Source: Falciphora oryzae (lineage: Eukaryota; Ascomycota; Sordariomycetes; Magnaporthales; Magnaporthaceae). From it: a stretch of DNA of 64,000 nucleotides. The stretch's first letter is position 1; every line of letters starts with the position of its first letter. Below are positions 36,947 through 49,135 of the stretch, in pieces. The notes beneath the pieces are model-generated. The model did not search any database, was not told the origin of the DNA, and saw only the letters and a program-made list of their open reading frames with translations. A program made the translations under genes and the position numbers. The stretch is from contig JNVV01000021.1 in the NCBI GenBank assembly GCA_000733355.1, positions 336,480 to 400,479 of the forward strand, given 5' to 3'.

Positions 36947-38123
36947 CGTTCTTCCCGGCGCCGCGAAATTGGAGGGTCAAGTCGTCCGGCTGATTGTCTG
37001 AGATCGTATTCTGCCTGCGTCGAGGCGAGAAAAAAAGAGAAGGCGGACGGAAGGGCCATGGATGACGCCGCACCCTCCCCCGGCAAAAAACGTGTAGGGA
37101 TCATTACACGCCCACCCCACGCGCCAGCCCGCGTCGTCCGGCGCTAGTGCGTATGAGATGGTGGCTGGGGCCCTGTCAAACCACTCCCGCCCGGCTGCTC
37201 GGGCTCTCGACGAATATCAGAACAAAGTTGGCGGGTCGACGGATCAGACGTTTGACGACGGGAAACTCGCGGATACAGACATGAGGGAGGAGAAAAGAGA
37301 GACACACGAGAAGCAAGAAAATGCAGATAAAAAAAAAATTTAATAATAAAAGAAATGTTAGAAAAAAAGAAAGGCCCGCCTTGTGCAAGGGTTGGCTAGT
37401 TTCACACAGCTCTGTGTTCACCCTCCCCTATCTCCTAGCTTGAATTGGTGCTGTCATCCGAAGATGCCTCGCTTTAGACTCCGGCAAGGTGGCCAGGATC
37501 GGAGAGACAGTCATGCACACCGCACTGCCGGCAGCACCCAGCGGTTGTCCAGTCCCCTTTTTCCTCTATGCTCTCGGTACGTCCGTATCCCCCTGAGTAT
37601 ACCCAGGCAGGCGACTGCATGTCGTTGAACGCGCGGCATGCAGCCGCCGCGCCCTCGGCCCCGAGCCCCCGGGCCGGTGCTGCTTGTCTCCTCTCTAAGG
37701 GACCTTGGTGGGTTTTGCCGCTTCGCTAAAGGGGTCTAAACTCTGTGCACGCACGGGTGATCTGTCCTTGGCCTACCTGCCGCAACCTAACCTGTCTGGG
37801 GAAAACGTACTTGCCGTCCCGCTTTTAGGCGGTGAATGCTACCCGCGCACAAGCGCTTATCTTGTTCGGTTGGCCTGGCGCTGGTCCGTCTCCAAAGGGC
37901 GAGATTTGATGTTTGTTGCGCGTGGGCATATCTCCGGCAAGACTTGCTTGCTTTTTCTTTTTCAAGATTGCTGCGGGGAATGCACAAGCGGAATATCAGG
38001 CGAATTGGACCAAAATGTGCAGAAGAGGTATGCAATGCAGGAGTGGATAATTCCGGGATTGCACCCGGCACCACTGGGCAGGGAGGATGGGAAGGAAGCC
38101 CATGCCGCGGCTGGCTTGGCGCA

Positions 38124-38139
38124 GATATCTGCAGATATC
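38124..38139. repeat. Perfect 16-bp palindrome
   Basis: GATATCTGCAGATATC has no spacer and is fully self-complementary, as expected for a dimeric protein-binding site or by chance. Confidence 0.8.
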
Positions 38140-41100
38140 AAATCACTTTTCTTGTCGGGTTGGGCTGGCGGGCGGGAGCTGAAGATTTGCGCCGGGCTGG
38201 TGCGTCGATTTTGCTCCAGGCCGGTCAGGGAGGCGTCCACTGCACTACGGAGGCTCAAGATTCGCGCGGGTTTGCTAGCACTGTGCTCGCATCTCATCCA
38301 TGGAAGCCACCCACTCATGTTCCTTTTTACTTCGTTTATTTTCCCTTCTTCCTTGGACTCGCCGTCCTTCTCGAGAGAGTTTGGGTCCGCGCGGGGCCAA
38401 CGGGCCTTGGTCTCGGTTGGAAGGGCCCTGGGCGATTTTGATGGCACCGGTCCCCGTCCCCCTCCATCTCGGTGGGCTCCGTTTTTGTTGATGGAGTGGC
38501 CCGTTTTTTGCTTGCTCAAGGTTTGATTGCGCATCCGCCCCGCGATGGACAGACGGGGGCGGGGGGTGGGATACATAGATGGAATCCGCGGGCTCGGGAT
38601 CATGGAATTGTCTTGTTGTTGCCCGAACGGCGCAATCTGTGTTGGGCTGTCAAGTCGCCGTCCGCCCGCTCCGGGGAGCCCTAGACCAGTGGATCGATAT
38701 GAGTCGAGGACATCTCCAGCTACACACACCTTCCTATCTGGGCTCCTTCTAGAACCCGTCAACAAGGACGCCCTCGAGTCTGTACAGATTTGGTATCAAT
38801 GCCGCCTCGGGTGTGTGGGCATGGACATCGTCCCCGTACCTCTCCTAAACCGTGTGGGTGTCGCACCCTGAACTGTCCTGACCGTTCGCTCCAGGCTGGC
38901 CAGGGGGCTCTGGCCCAACATGAACCAGCGCATCAAGAAGCAACACACCCACCCATTCGCCCGAACTCCCTCACATCCGCCACAACCCAACCCCCAACGC
39001 AGATCAGGGCCGCTGGCCGTTTTGCAGCGGCGCGCGACGTGACGATAAGATAAGACAAAAATCTCCGGGCCATCCATCTCGCAGAACGGAGCCTCGACGT
39101 TGCTTCTTTTTGATTCCCCATCCAACCAACAGCACGTCGACCCTTTTCTCAGGCACCTGAGACGGGACTGGTCGGAGAGGAGACGGGACGGCGGCTCGCA
39201 ACGAACACCTGCCCAAGCCGGGAACGGACGGTTGCAACCTGTGCTGGGGGCGCGTCATTTTTCTTTCTTGACGATCATTGATCTTTTTCGCTTCGCTTAG
39301 CCGAAGCGCGACGCTGCTGGCTCCTCCCCCGGCCCAGCCAGGACGTTGAGGCCGTGCGTTTTTGTGGTGCACGGGTTTGCTCGCTTGCCCGTTGCGCTGG
39401 ATTGGGAAACTCTCAGAGAGCGCGCAGGCAACACGCATCGCCGTTTGCTTGTTTGCTTCTCCGTTTGCCAATGAACATGAGGCTCTGCCACTGCCGCGCA
39501 TTAGCAGATTTGATGTCCCATCGACTGCTCGCGCTCGCTGAAAAGATACACAAAAAAAAAAGGAACGCGCCTCTGGGCGTCCATTGCCAAGTTGTCTCGA
39601 ATAGCATCCGAGTTTGTGCCAGGACCTGGGTGCGCTGGAGCAGCTGCGCCACCGCCCCGACCAGGCCTGCCCGCCCGCCGGAAAAGGAGATCCAGTTCCA
39701 ATGGCGCCCTACTCGCATCGGCTCGCCTGCCAGCCGCGAGTCAACCCCCTCCACGGTGCGTGTGTGTCGGCCCACCCCGGGCGGGTGACCTCCATGCCCT
39801 CCTCGGCGGCTGCACGGTGGCCGTGCCTATTGGATGGCGATGGACGGGGCCCCTGTTTGCGCGTCAAGTGTTTGTGTTGTGCTTTGTCATATTCTTTGCT
39901 CGTCGAAGATTTCTCTTTAGAGGTAGCGAGGGGGGTCAGTAGGATACGGTATGGAGATGCAAGCCCATTTCTTTTCTTTTCTTTTTTTTTTTTTCTCTCG
40001 TGCGCGAGGTTTTTGGAATTGCGCGACAAGATGGAGCCACGTAGGTTCGCTTTGCCGAATAAGGCTGGGACGACGGAGGTATCCTCCTCGGTTTGACCTT
40101 TACTCGTCTTGGCGTTGCGAGAGCTGGATGAGAATCGCGGTGTGTGTGCGTGTTGTGTGGGTGCCATGTCAGGATGGATGGATGCGTACTGTCTCACAGG
40201 GTTTGACGCCTCATCCGCCGCCGTCCTGTCAGTGAAGGATGGGATCCTTCACGTAAGCGGGCGGGCTGGTGCCCGTTTTCTTTCACCTCATGATACCTTG
40301 AGCGGCGAGGCAGCGCAGCCAAGGCTACACGGGCCGCAGGAAAGGCACAGTTCCCTGCATCTCCCGCGATCCCAAACATCAGATGGGGAGTTCAAGGCAG
40401 GGGACACCACTGCTTCCTGCTTCTGTGCCGGCGCAAACACATGGTGTGCCTGGAACATCCCGGCTGGCCCTTTCAGCAGAAGCGTTTCCGGTAACGATGA
40501 TGACTTTTTTGATCTTTTGTGCTTTCTTCCGGCGCCCCAGAGATCTTGGGCTGAACTGACTTGATGCCTTGTTTCAGAGTCCAGATACCCGGCCCGGAGC
40601 CGCCGTCGCTGCCAGATTGGAACTTCAACGGACCGACGTCGGGTGGTGCCGCAAACGGCAAGCCAGGCGGTCTAGCCAATTCTTTCCTTCCAGCCCTCTT
40701 GCGTGTTTCCGTGCCGCCCGGTCTGGCTAACCCTATTCCGTCCGGCTGGAGGTGCGCTAGTCCTCAACTGCATCGTCATGTAATCTCTTTACAAACGGCT
40801 TCGAGCAAGCTCTGGCGTATAGCCTGCGCGGCTAGGAGGGGTATGGGCAGCTTTGCTAACTGGAAATGCTGACTGAAGCAACAACGGTAGGTTCAATGCC
40901 GGCTCCATCCCGTCCGCCGCTTGGCCCCAATGAATCGTGGACCAGGCCTTGCCCTGACGGCTTCTCGCTGTAATTTGCCCCCAACGGCCTTTGGTTTTCC
41001 TCGGCCTTTAATGCCTCTTGGTCTGGGCACAACCCCGTGCTTCTCCCACGCGCCGCCGTCGTCCCTTGGCTCAAGTGTTGGCTGGAATCTCAAATCAAGA

Positions 41101-44100
41101 TGGAACGGTATAGACTAGCGCCGGATCTTGCTGGTTACGCATACCCGCACGTGGATCGGGAGAGATGCCTCAGAATGTGGCGCGCAGAAGAGCAAGCTTG
41201 GGAGCGCGGGATGCCGTCTCCACGTACCGATGCCGCTCTCTAGCGGGCTCACAAACCAATGAAGGCTATCTCGGCCGTGGATGCTTGTGGCTTCTTTGTC
41301 ATGGGATAGCCGGCACGTACAGGATCTGATATGCTTTGGCCCAGGCCGGAAAGGGAAATCATGGAGTGTCACGCCGCGAAAGGGGCAGCTCTCCCCAGCG
41401 CGAAAGGACTGGCTGCGGTGAATTCTCGTCTGATGCAGGAGTGAAAGTGGCTGGGTGCCTGAGCCGTGCTGCCCCTTTCATGTCATTGGTCGGACCGAGC
41501 ATTGCACACCAACTCTGCCGTGTGTGGCTTGGTCGCGGCGGTGATGGTGGTATTCACGCCGGTACATGTTGTTGCGGGCTTCACCGGACCAGGCGCGCCG
41601 GGCTGATCTCGGAATACCACGCAGGTACATGTAACCTTGTGACGCACAACGGCGCGGGACGGCAGAGAGAGACAAGGAGCCATGACTGACCATCAGGGGA
41701 GGGAAAGCAGAATCATCGCGATGTTGGTAGACGTCAAAACAAAATGAAAGGGGAAGCCACCAGCCACGCGTGAAACGTACACACACATCCGCCTCTCTTT
41801 CTATCATTGGGGGCTAGACAAACCAAGTCCCGTCATCATTCTCGTGGGGCTTTCTTTTTTTTCCCGTAATCCGCGAAGGGGGCGTGAGAAAGCGAAGCCG
41901 GGTCTCCCTTCCACCTCGCCGGCTAAACTGTGACTGGCAAGAAAAAGCTTGCATCTCGCTCTTACGCGTGCCGAGGCTATATTATATTAGCAGCTGGGCC
42001 TTGCTCCTCTTCGTTTTCCCGCCTCAATCCGAACGCGAGCATGGACAACACCAAGCATGGCGGGGAAAGACACGGCCAGCCCTGAACTTTGGCCGCGCCC
42101 CTTCCTAGCTCTCTCGGGCTTTCTCTTTCCACCCACCTCTCCACCCCTGTCTCGCTCGTGATCTCAAGAGGATGGGAACCTCAGCAGGTGTCTGCCCTGC
42201 TTTGTTAATATCGAGCCGCGTCTAAATATGCATAATACTGTGTTGATATGTGCCAGGTATGTAGCTCCGCGCATGTACACACCCACTAGCCAAGCGCCCG
42301 CCGCCGGCTGTCGTGCCCAGATTTCGAGGCACACTCCCCCGTATCTTCGACGGGCTGGCAAACACGAAGGTCTTTTCAGCTGCTCTATACACGCCACCGA
42401 CTAAGGGAGGTGTGTACCCGAGGAATGTGATCTTTGTAGGCTGCTTGGACGCAGTTGAGCAACGGTGCGGAGCTGCCATCATATCGTGGGAGTAAGCGTT
42501 TCTTCACTGCGCCGGCCTCAACAAAGATCACGGTGGGTAGAACAAAAAAGGAGTGGCTGTCGCACTGTTGATCATGTCAAGGTCGAGATAGGCGCCGAGC
42601 ACACAAAGACCGTGCCCTCTATCACCATGTCGCTCTTGTCTCACAAGCGACCCTCTCGAGATTCGTCATCACCAAACGGTTATCTTAGGGCCAGCACATT
42701 CAGCAGTCCGTGAGACGCTCTTCGTGGGCAAGAAGAGCCGCTGGCTGCCAACGGGCTGTCTGTTATGGCGAAGTCTAGGTTCTTGCTTCCGTAGCGCGTG
42801 GGCCTTGGCGTGTCAGCAGCTTCTCGTCACGAACGGGGAGAGCTTCCCTTCTCCTCACAGTGCCGGCAGCAAGAACAGCCTGCATTTCTAGGTATTCAAG
42901 TACCTCTCCGGAACTCCTGCAACCTCTTGGCGGGGAGCTCTTCTCGGAGCTACTCCGTCTGATCCAACCGGTCCACGTCTGAGCTGGAGCTTGGAGAAAG
43001 CCCATTCACTCAGCCAAAGACCAGGCCCGGGGACGCCCACACTTCTCCTCACTCTTCCCCTTTCGGTATGCCCCATTACTTGCAATGACGCCGAGCTGGA
43101 GGGCACGTGGGCGCATGATGGAGCAATGGGCCGTTCCATCTCCTGCAGTCCGTAAAGTGCCCGACACATATCGCTCCTGCGTCCCCAATGGGAGAACAAG
43201 AGGAGGCCGAGAGGCGTCCCACTGCAAATCCGGCAGGTGATCATTGACGGCGCAGCGTTCATTGGTCTACGGCGGGATACTGTGCGCCGCTGCCGGGCGC
43301 ATCTGGCCAGCCTAGGCCCTGGTCTTCAAGGAGGAGGTTTGGCCGTCTTCAAGGTACCACCACAACCACCACTACCACCCCTTCTCCCTCTCCACTCATC
43401 CCTCTATGTGCCCTCTCCGAGAGGTGTGTTGCCCATTCCGGAAACCGTTTAGCTCGACCTGCACCATGCATATGCGTATCAGCGACGGCTGTTATCGGGC
43501 TTTGGTTGGATGAAAGAAGGGGAAGCGGGTGGGAGCCATCTCGGCAAGGGGTGCGGACTGTCGCTGGGGGTGTTGGCTCGGTTTGCCGAACGCACACACG
43601 CGCGTTCCGGATCCTCGCCCCGGCCCAAGACCGTCACCGTCGACGCCGACGCCGACCCTAGCACAGACACGCAGCTTGCTGTTGCACGACCAGAGCTGAT
43701 CCTTTTGTGGTGGTTGCGGAAGCCGCATGGTTTGTAGATTAAGATGAGCTCTGGGAGGGGAGGACTGGAGGGGGTGTGGATGTGCAGACTCCGCTTCCAC
43801 ATAGCCCGCAAAACTGCTTTTTTTTCTCTCCCGGACTGAGATTCTCACCAAGTCTGCTCTCTCCTTATCCTCCTCCTCGTCTCTTCGCCCCTGCCGCCCG
43901 CGAATCGCCACAGAAATAACGGACCAGGAGCGCCTATGCCACCACCTAGGACAAGCCCCGGCAAAAAAGGGAGACAAGCAGGCCGCCCGTGTGTCTCTCC
44001 CATCATGTCTTGGGTGGCGTGCCACAAGCCACCCTCGGCTGGATGGGCAAGGGCAGGGACGATCTGCCGAACGTCGTTCTCCTGCGCTCTCGCGTGTCGT

Positions 44101-44136
44101 CGGCGGTGTTTGGCGTGGTCGGACATAGAAAAGGGC

Positions 44137-44161
<25 letters not shown>
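44137..44161 (+). repeat. Poly(A) tract, 25 nt
   Basis: Uninterrupted A run. A pair of 11-13 nt T runs lies about 400 nt further right. Confidence 0.9.
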
Positions 44162-44170
<9 letters not shown>

Positions 44171-46699
44171 ATAGATCTGAGACGTGCATTGAGCACCACA
44201 CGTGTCTCTCTCCGTCTCGAGCGTGAGACCAAAAAAGGGAAACCGCCACCACTTTTTTTTTGAGCTGGTTCCCCCAAAAGGGGATGTCTTAGATGCCTGT
44301 CCTGCCCATCTGATAATTTTTCTTTTCTTTTACATGCGTGCACGACCAAACTGTGACCGGTTTGCTTTTGCCTCTTCGCCTCTTGCCCCTGCCTCATCTC
44401 GCTTGGCCCAGCCTCCCTCCTTTGACGGTTCTATTCTCAACAAATGCAAATGCAGCTTTACCAGGCACCTGGGCCGGGCTGAGCGGCCTCGGTTTTCTCA
44501 TTTGTGTGCGTGCATGTGTGGGTGCTTGTCTCGCTCCCCTCGCGTTTTTTTTTTTTTCTCTTTTTTTTTTTTTGCTTTTTGCTTTTTTGCCCTTTTTTGC
44601 CACGTTATCCGGCATCCGTCCCGAGGCTATTCTGGGGGGAGCTCGGCCGGCTGCTTGCTGAAATCAGGAAATAGGCAAGAAACCAAGAGCGAGAAACCTT
44701 GTGCCTCGCTTGGTTCTATGGGCACTGTCAAAGAAAGATCTCGCAATCCCTACCATTGACCGAGAATTGTTACTCTCTCTCTCTCTCTTCGCATCTCGCG
44801 AGGGGTGCGTCTACGATGGGGATGGGAGGAAGACAGAGCCCGGGCGTCCTGGGTAGCACCGTATGATCAAAAGCCGCCTTTTAGCCCGGGGCCCGGATCG
44901 GCCTGGAATCAAGGAAAGCCGGCGGGTAAAAAGGCAAAACACGAGAAGAGGAGAGGAGATACGGGGGAGCCGCACGACGGGAGACAGGGTGGTGGCTTTC
45001 GATGATGTGATCCTACCTGGAAGCCCGAGTCAATAACCAGGACGGGTGCCGATTCGCTCTCCCCGCAAACAAAGTCGCCGTCATGCTGCGGAGAAGGGTA
45101 GTGGGTGTTCTTTGAGGGATCCTGGGCAGCTAGCCTCGTACCTAGTACAAACACGGACGGCTTCTTATCCGTTTGTATCCCTCCTTGTACTGCCCCCCTA
45201 ACCTAGACTCGGACCCGTCTTCACTCGGTCACAGGAGGCTGCGATCGCGAGGGCGCCACCCCCGACGAGGGCCCTGCCGGGCCATCAAGACGCTACGACA
45301 TCTGAGCTACCATTCACACGATCTCACTCGTCTTTACACTTCTCAAGAAACCCCAACGCGGGGGTCCTAGAGAGAGCAGCCGTCTGCGAGCGCGGCTAGC
45401 TCATCATCTGAAAATAGGAGGCGAGCCCGGATGGGCGGGAGGCGTTTGCAAGTTTATTGAAGGCTGTAGATGATGATCCCTCCCCCATCACCCACCCTAC
45501 CTGCCCCATGCGGCGCCGACAGGCCGTGGTGGGCATTGGACGGGTTGGGTGTGTTGGGCCCCGTCCTGGGCACGGAACCCGAAAATGTCGGTTTATTAGG
45601 CAAGGCTTCGCAGCCAACCAATGCCGCTCGAGCACCCTGTTTACACACACGTTGGGGGCGTGTTTTGGACGTGGGTGAGAGGCACATGCCTTTCCGTCCA
45701 AAGCCGCTGGGAGGAACACCAGAGTGGAGGAGACGTTTTGATGCCCGAGATATTGCCACGCCCCGCGGACGTCGCTGGGACCATACCCTCTTCCTGTGAC
45801 CTGCCCTCCGCTATCAGAGGTCCTGGATCGTTACTTCTGCCTCCGGAGGCTCATAGCCCGCTTACCACGCCCTCTGTCACTGGGCCGCGCTGAGGCCGAC
45901 CACATTTCATATTCGCACTGCTCGGGACGGTTTCCAAGGACCAGCAGCCGGTGTCGCTGGAAGCACAAGCTATAGCATTGAGCCTAGGGCAATAGCAGAG
46001 CCTAGTATCGATGGCGTGCGTGCGCGCCGCCGATGGGTCAATATGAACCGGGGCCGTGTGCTACCCCTTTCCACCTTCCGCTGACCTTTCCGATGGGGTA
46101 TAGTAGCTCCCATATCTGATGCTTTGACAGCTACCTCCGAGGCCTTGATGCCCTTTGCCAAGGCGGTGTCCTTGAAGGTTTGCTATACAATCTGCCGCTA
46201 TAACCAATGCAGCGGGGGAGGACCCCCGAGCCCCCGCGCCGGCTTGGGGTGTGCATCGTGGAGTCCTCGTCCACCCTCTCTCCGTATCTCTCCTTTCCCG
46301 CAGTCTGGCCTCGCTTTCTGCTCCGAAAGCGGTACGTTGGTAGCTGGCGTGTCAAATAAGCAAAGTCAAACCTGCTATAGCAGCTCCTCTTGTCGTCCGG
46401 CGCGGAGTGTGATAACAGCAGGCTCGTGTTTTTAGGAGTTGATTCCCCTCTTCCTGTGAACAACGTGTCTCGAGGGGGCATATCAGCAAGCTCTACTCTC
46501 AGGCCCAATTTATCTCCGCTCTCGAATGCGGTACCTTGTTCTCAGATGAGGAGTCCGAGAACCACGCGGGTTAAGCTAGACTCCCACGGGTTATCGAGAC
46601 GCGTAGCGTGCTTCAGGGCTTCCTGAGAATATCTCATCCTTTATAGCTTTTCGGAAGTGCCCATCTTCCTTTAGCGTTCCAGCGAGCTAGGACACCTCC

Positions 46700-46739
46700 T
46701 GGCCAGTATTGATGGACGTCTAGATCCCAATACTGGCCA
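46700..46739. repeat. Perfect 12-bp inverted repeat, 16-nt spacer
   Basis: Arms TGGCCAGTATTG and CAATACTGGCCA. It could be a hairpin terminator-like structure, a very small foldback element, or a binding site for a dimeric protein. It lies about 140 nt before SINE-like copy 2. Confidence 0.85.
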
Positions 46740-46880
46740 AGGGAGTAAAATCAAGCGGCAGGTATGGAAATGGCCACAATCCCTCGATATCTCGCCTGAA
46801 CTGGTGCCTGTGATGGAAATGGCAAGCCGAGCGCTCTGGAATCTGGGCGGTTAGGATTGGAATCGCGCCTTGTTATTCAA

Positions 46881-46980
46881 GGAGTGGAATGGGGAGTGCG
46901 CTTCTTTACCGCAAAAGAACGCAGTAAACCCTTACGAGGGTTTCGTGGCCGAGCGGTGCTCTGTGAGCTTTTACCATTCC
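46881..46980 (+). mobile_element. SINE-like element, copy 2 (body only)
   Basis: From GAGTGGAA onward the sequence matches copy 1 read on its minus strand. It has AAAAGAACGCAG, the hairpin AAACCCTTACGAGGGTTT (46926-46943, identical in both copies), CGAGCGGTGCTC (second hairpin, one pair broken here) and GTGAGCTTTT. The tRNA-like head is not recognisable upstream, so this copy is 5'-truncated or decayed there. A long T-rich stretch follows, as in a Pol III terminator or tail. Confidence 0.65.
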
Positions 46981-47822
46981 GTTCTTTTTCTCCTTTTTTT
47001 CTTTCTTTTTGTTTGCCTCTGTGCGTCGGTAGCCGCAGTTGGCGTCCTGATATCACGCCGATACTGCGCGGCGGATGCCTGCCATCTCTGTCAACGGAAA
47101 AGACGGCATGGTTAGGCCATGGGAGAGAAAAAGACTCTAGACAAAAAAATATTACACAGCATCTACTCGTCTTTCCTTTCGGCATCCTTCGCCCTGTGCC
47201 TGCCGAATACCACGACTGACTCCCACTAGAATCCGCGGCCCCCATCCTCGTTTTCCACTATCGTCTACCCTGCCCTAAATGTTTCTTCGAGAAACTAACA
47301 AGCAAGCCCTTTCAAATTTTCCATACTTCTTACTTTTAGCCCCCGTCTTCTTCATGTCATCACTCCCACTCCATCCAAGCGACCGTCCTCCTCGATCACC
47401 TACCTCGGCATAGTCTCTCATTCCCCATTTAACAGCATACAGACACACACAGACACACGCCTAGAGCAAAAACATACACAGCAAAAAGCCGTCTGTCATA
47501 TTTTCGCTGCCTGCCAGGTCCGGTCCATAACCCCAAGGATAGCCCGATGGTCTAAGACAGGAGAGGAGAGGGGAAGAATGCTAGGGGAGAGGAGGGTCGG
47601 GCCCAAGACGATAATCCATCCACATCTACAAACCCCAGAAAAAAAAAAAAGGGCAACCAAACCCCATCTAAAAACGTGCGACGAGACGCTTTCCAGCTTC
47701 AAGTACCGACTAGCCATGTTGATATGAACAAAAGAATAAAAAGTCCCCTTTTTTGTATATATAACACATTGTTCACGCTATCGGTACAACAACTACATGC
47801 CCACTACCCACTACCCCGCTCG

Positions 47823-49102
47823 TCACCTCCGCTCGGACCCGTCAAGCCTCCTAAACGCCTCAGGCTGCTTCGGCAACGGCGGTCCGCTCTCGGCCGTCGG
47901 CGGCGTCGGCGGCGGCGCGTCGTCCCTCTCGGACGGGAACGGCGGCGGCGCCAGGTTGCCCGCGGCGCCGGGCCTGTCGTTGTTGAAGTACTTTGTGAAC
48001 TCGTCCCGGTCCGAAAACGGCCTCGGCCCCAGCAGCCGCACAATGTCGTCGCGCGTCAGCTGCTCCTTGCGCAGCAGCTCCTCGGCCACGATGCCGACCT
48101 CCTTCTTGCGCAGCGTCAGCAGGTCGCGGCACTGCTTGTACGCCTGGTCCACGATCCGCCGCACCTCGGCGTCGATCGTCTGCGCCGTCGACTCGGCGAA
48201 CGGCTTCTGCACCTGGTTCTGGTCCTGGTTGAAGTGCAGGGGGCCCAGCTTGTCGCTCATGCCCCACTGCGTCACCATGGTGGTCGCCATCTGCGTCACC
48301 TTCTTAAAGTCGTCGCTGGCGCCCGTCGTGACGGTCGGGAAGTGGAGCTCCTCCGAGACGCGCCCGCCCAGCGTCATGGCCATGCGGTCCATGAGCTGGT
48401 TGACGTTCATCAGGTACGCGTCGCCGGCGGGGAGGTATTGTGCGTAGCCCAGCGCGCCCTGGCCGCGCGGGATGATGGACACCTTGAGCAGCGGGTCGGC
48501 CCACTGGAAGAACCAGCCGCAGACGGCATGGCCGGCCTCGTGGTATGCCACCGTGCGCTTCTCCTCGGGGCTGAGCACGAGCGACTTGCGCTCGAGACCG
48601 CCGATGACTCGCTCGATGGCCTGCTCAAAGTGGATCATGGTCACGCTATCGGCGTTTGCTCTTGCGGCTGTGTAGTAGGAATATGATAGTTAGCAAGCTG
48701 AGGACACAGGTCGGCCAAAATCATTGCAAGAACTTATAACTCACCAACCAGCGCGGCCTCGTTGACGACGTTGGCAATGTCGGCGCCGGCAAAGCCCGGC
48801 GTCAGCGCCGAGAGCCTGCCGCAGAGGTACTCCATGTCCTCCTTGGTGTGGATCTTGGCCAGGTGCACCTTGAAGATATCGGCCCGGCCCTTCATGGTGG
48901 GGCGGTCGATGTGGATGTGCCGGTCGAAGCGGCCGGGGCGCATCAGGGCCTTGTCCAGGATGTCGGGCCGGTTCGTGCCCGCGAGCACCACGACCTGCTC
49001 CTGCGTGTTGAAGCCGTCCATCTCGGTCAGGATCTGGTTGAGCGTAGCCTCGCGCTCGTCGTTGCCGCCGAACCGGTGGCCCGAGTCGCGCGACTTGCCG
49101 AT

Positions 49103-49135
<33 letters not shown>

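Larger units (their letters stand above)
28170..47822. other. 19.6-kb gene-free region upstream of the homeobox gene
   Basis: No reading frame here has a recognisable domain or a plausible exon chain. The first 1.5 kb is purine-rich on this strand, hence pyrimidine-rich on the homeobox strand, as in fungal leaders and core promoters. Further out are four long A/T homopolymers, (CA), (GTT)10 and (GAGAGG) arrays, several perfect inverted repeats, and near the right end the second SINE-like copy. The far right end is the 3' flank of the m-AAA protease gene. I infer a long regulatory or leader region rather than a transposon graveyard. Confidence 0.6.

Noticed and set aside
37705..38526. 273-aa open frame in the gene desert
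   Set aside because: No domain, mixed composition with many Cys/Trp in no pattern, no plausible partner exons. Most likely chance in GC-moderate DNA, though expression data could overturn this.
45000..47500. Suspected decayed transposon
   Set aside because: Apart from the 100-nt SINE-like copy and the inverted repeat, no transposase or retroelement motif and no obvious AT-rich mutation pattern is visible.
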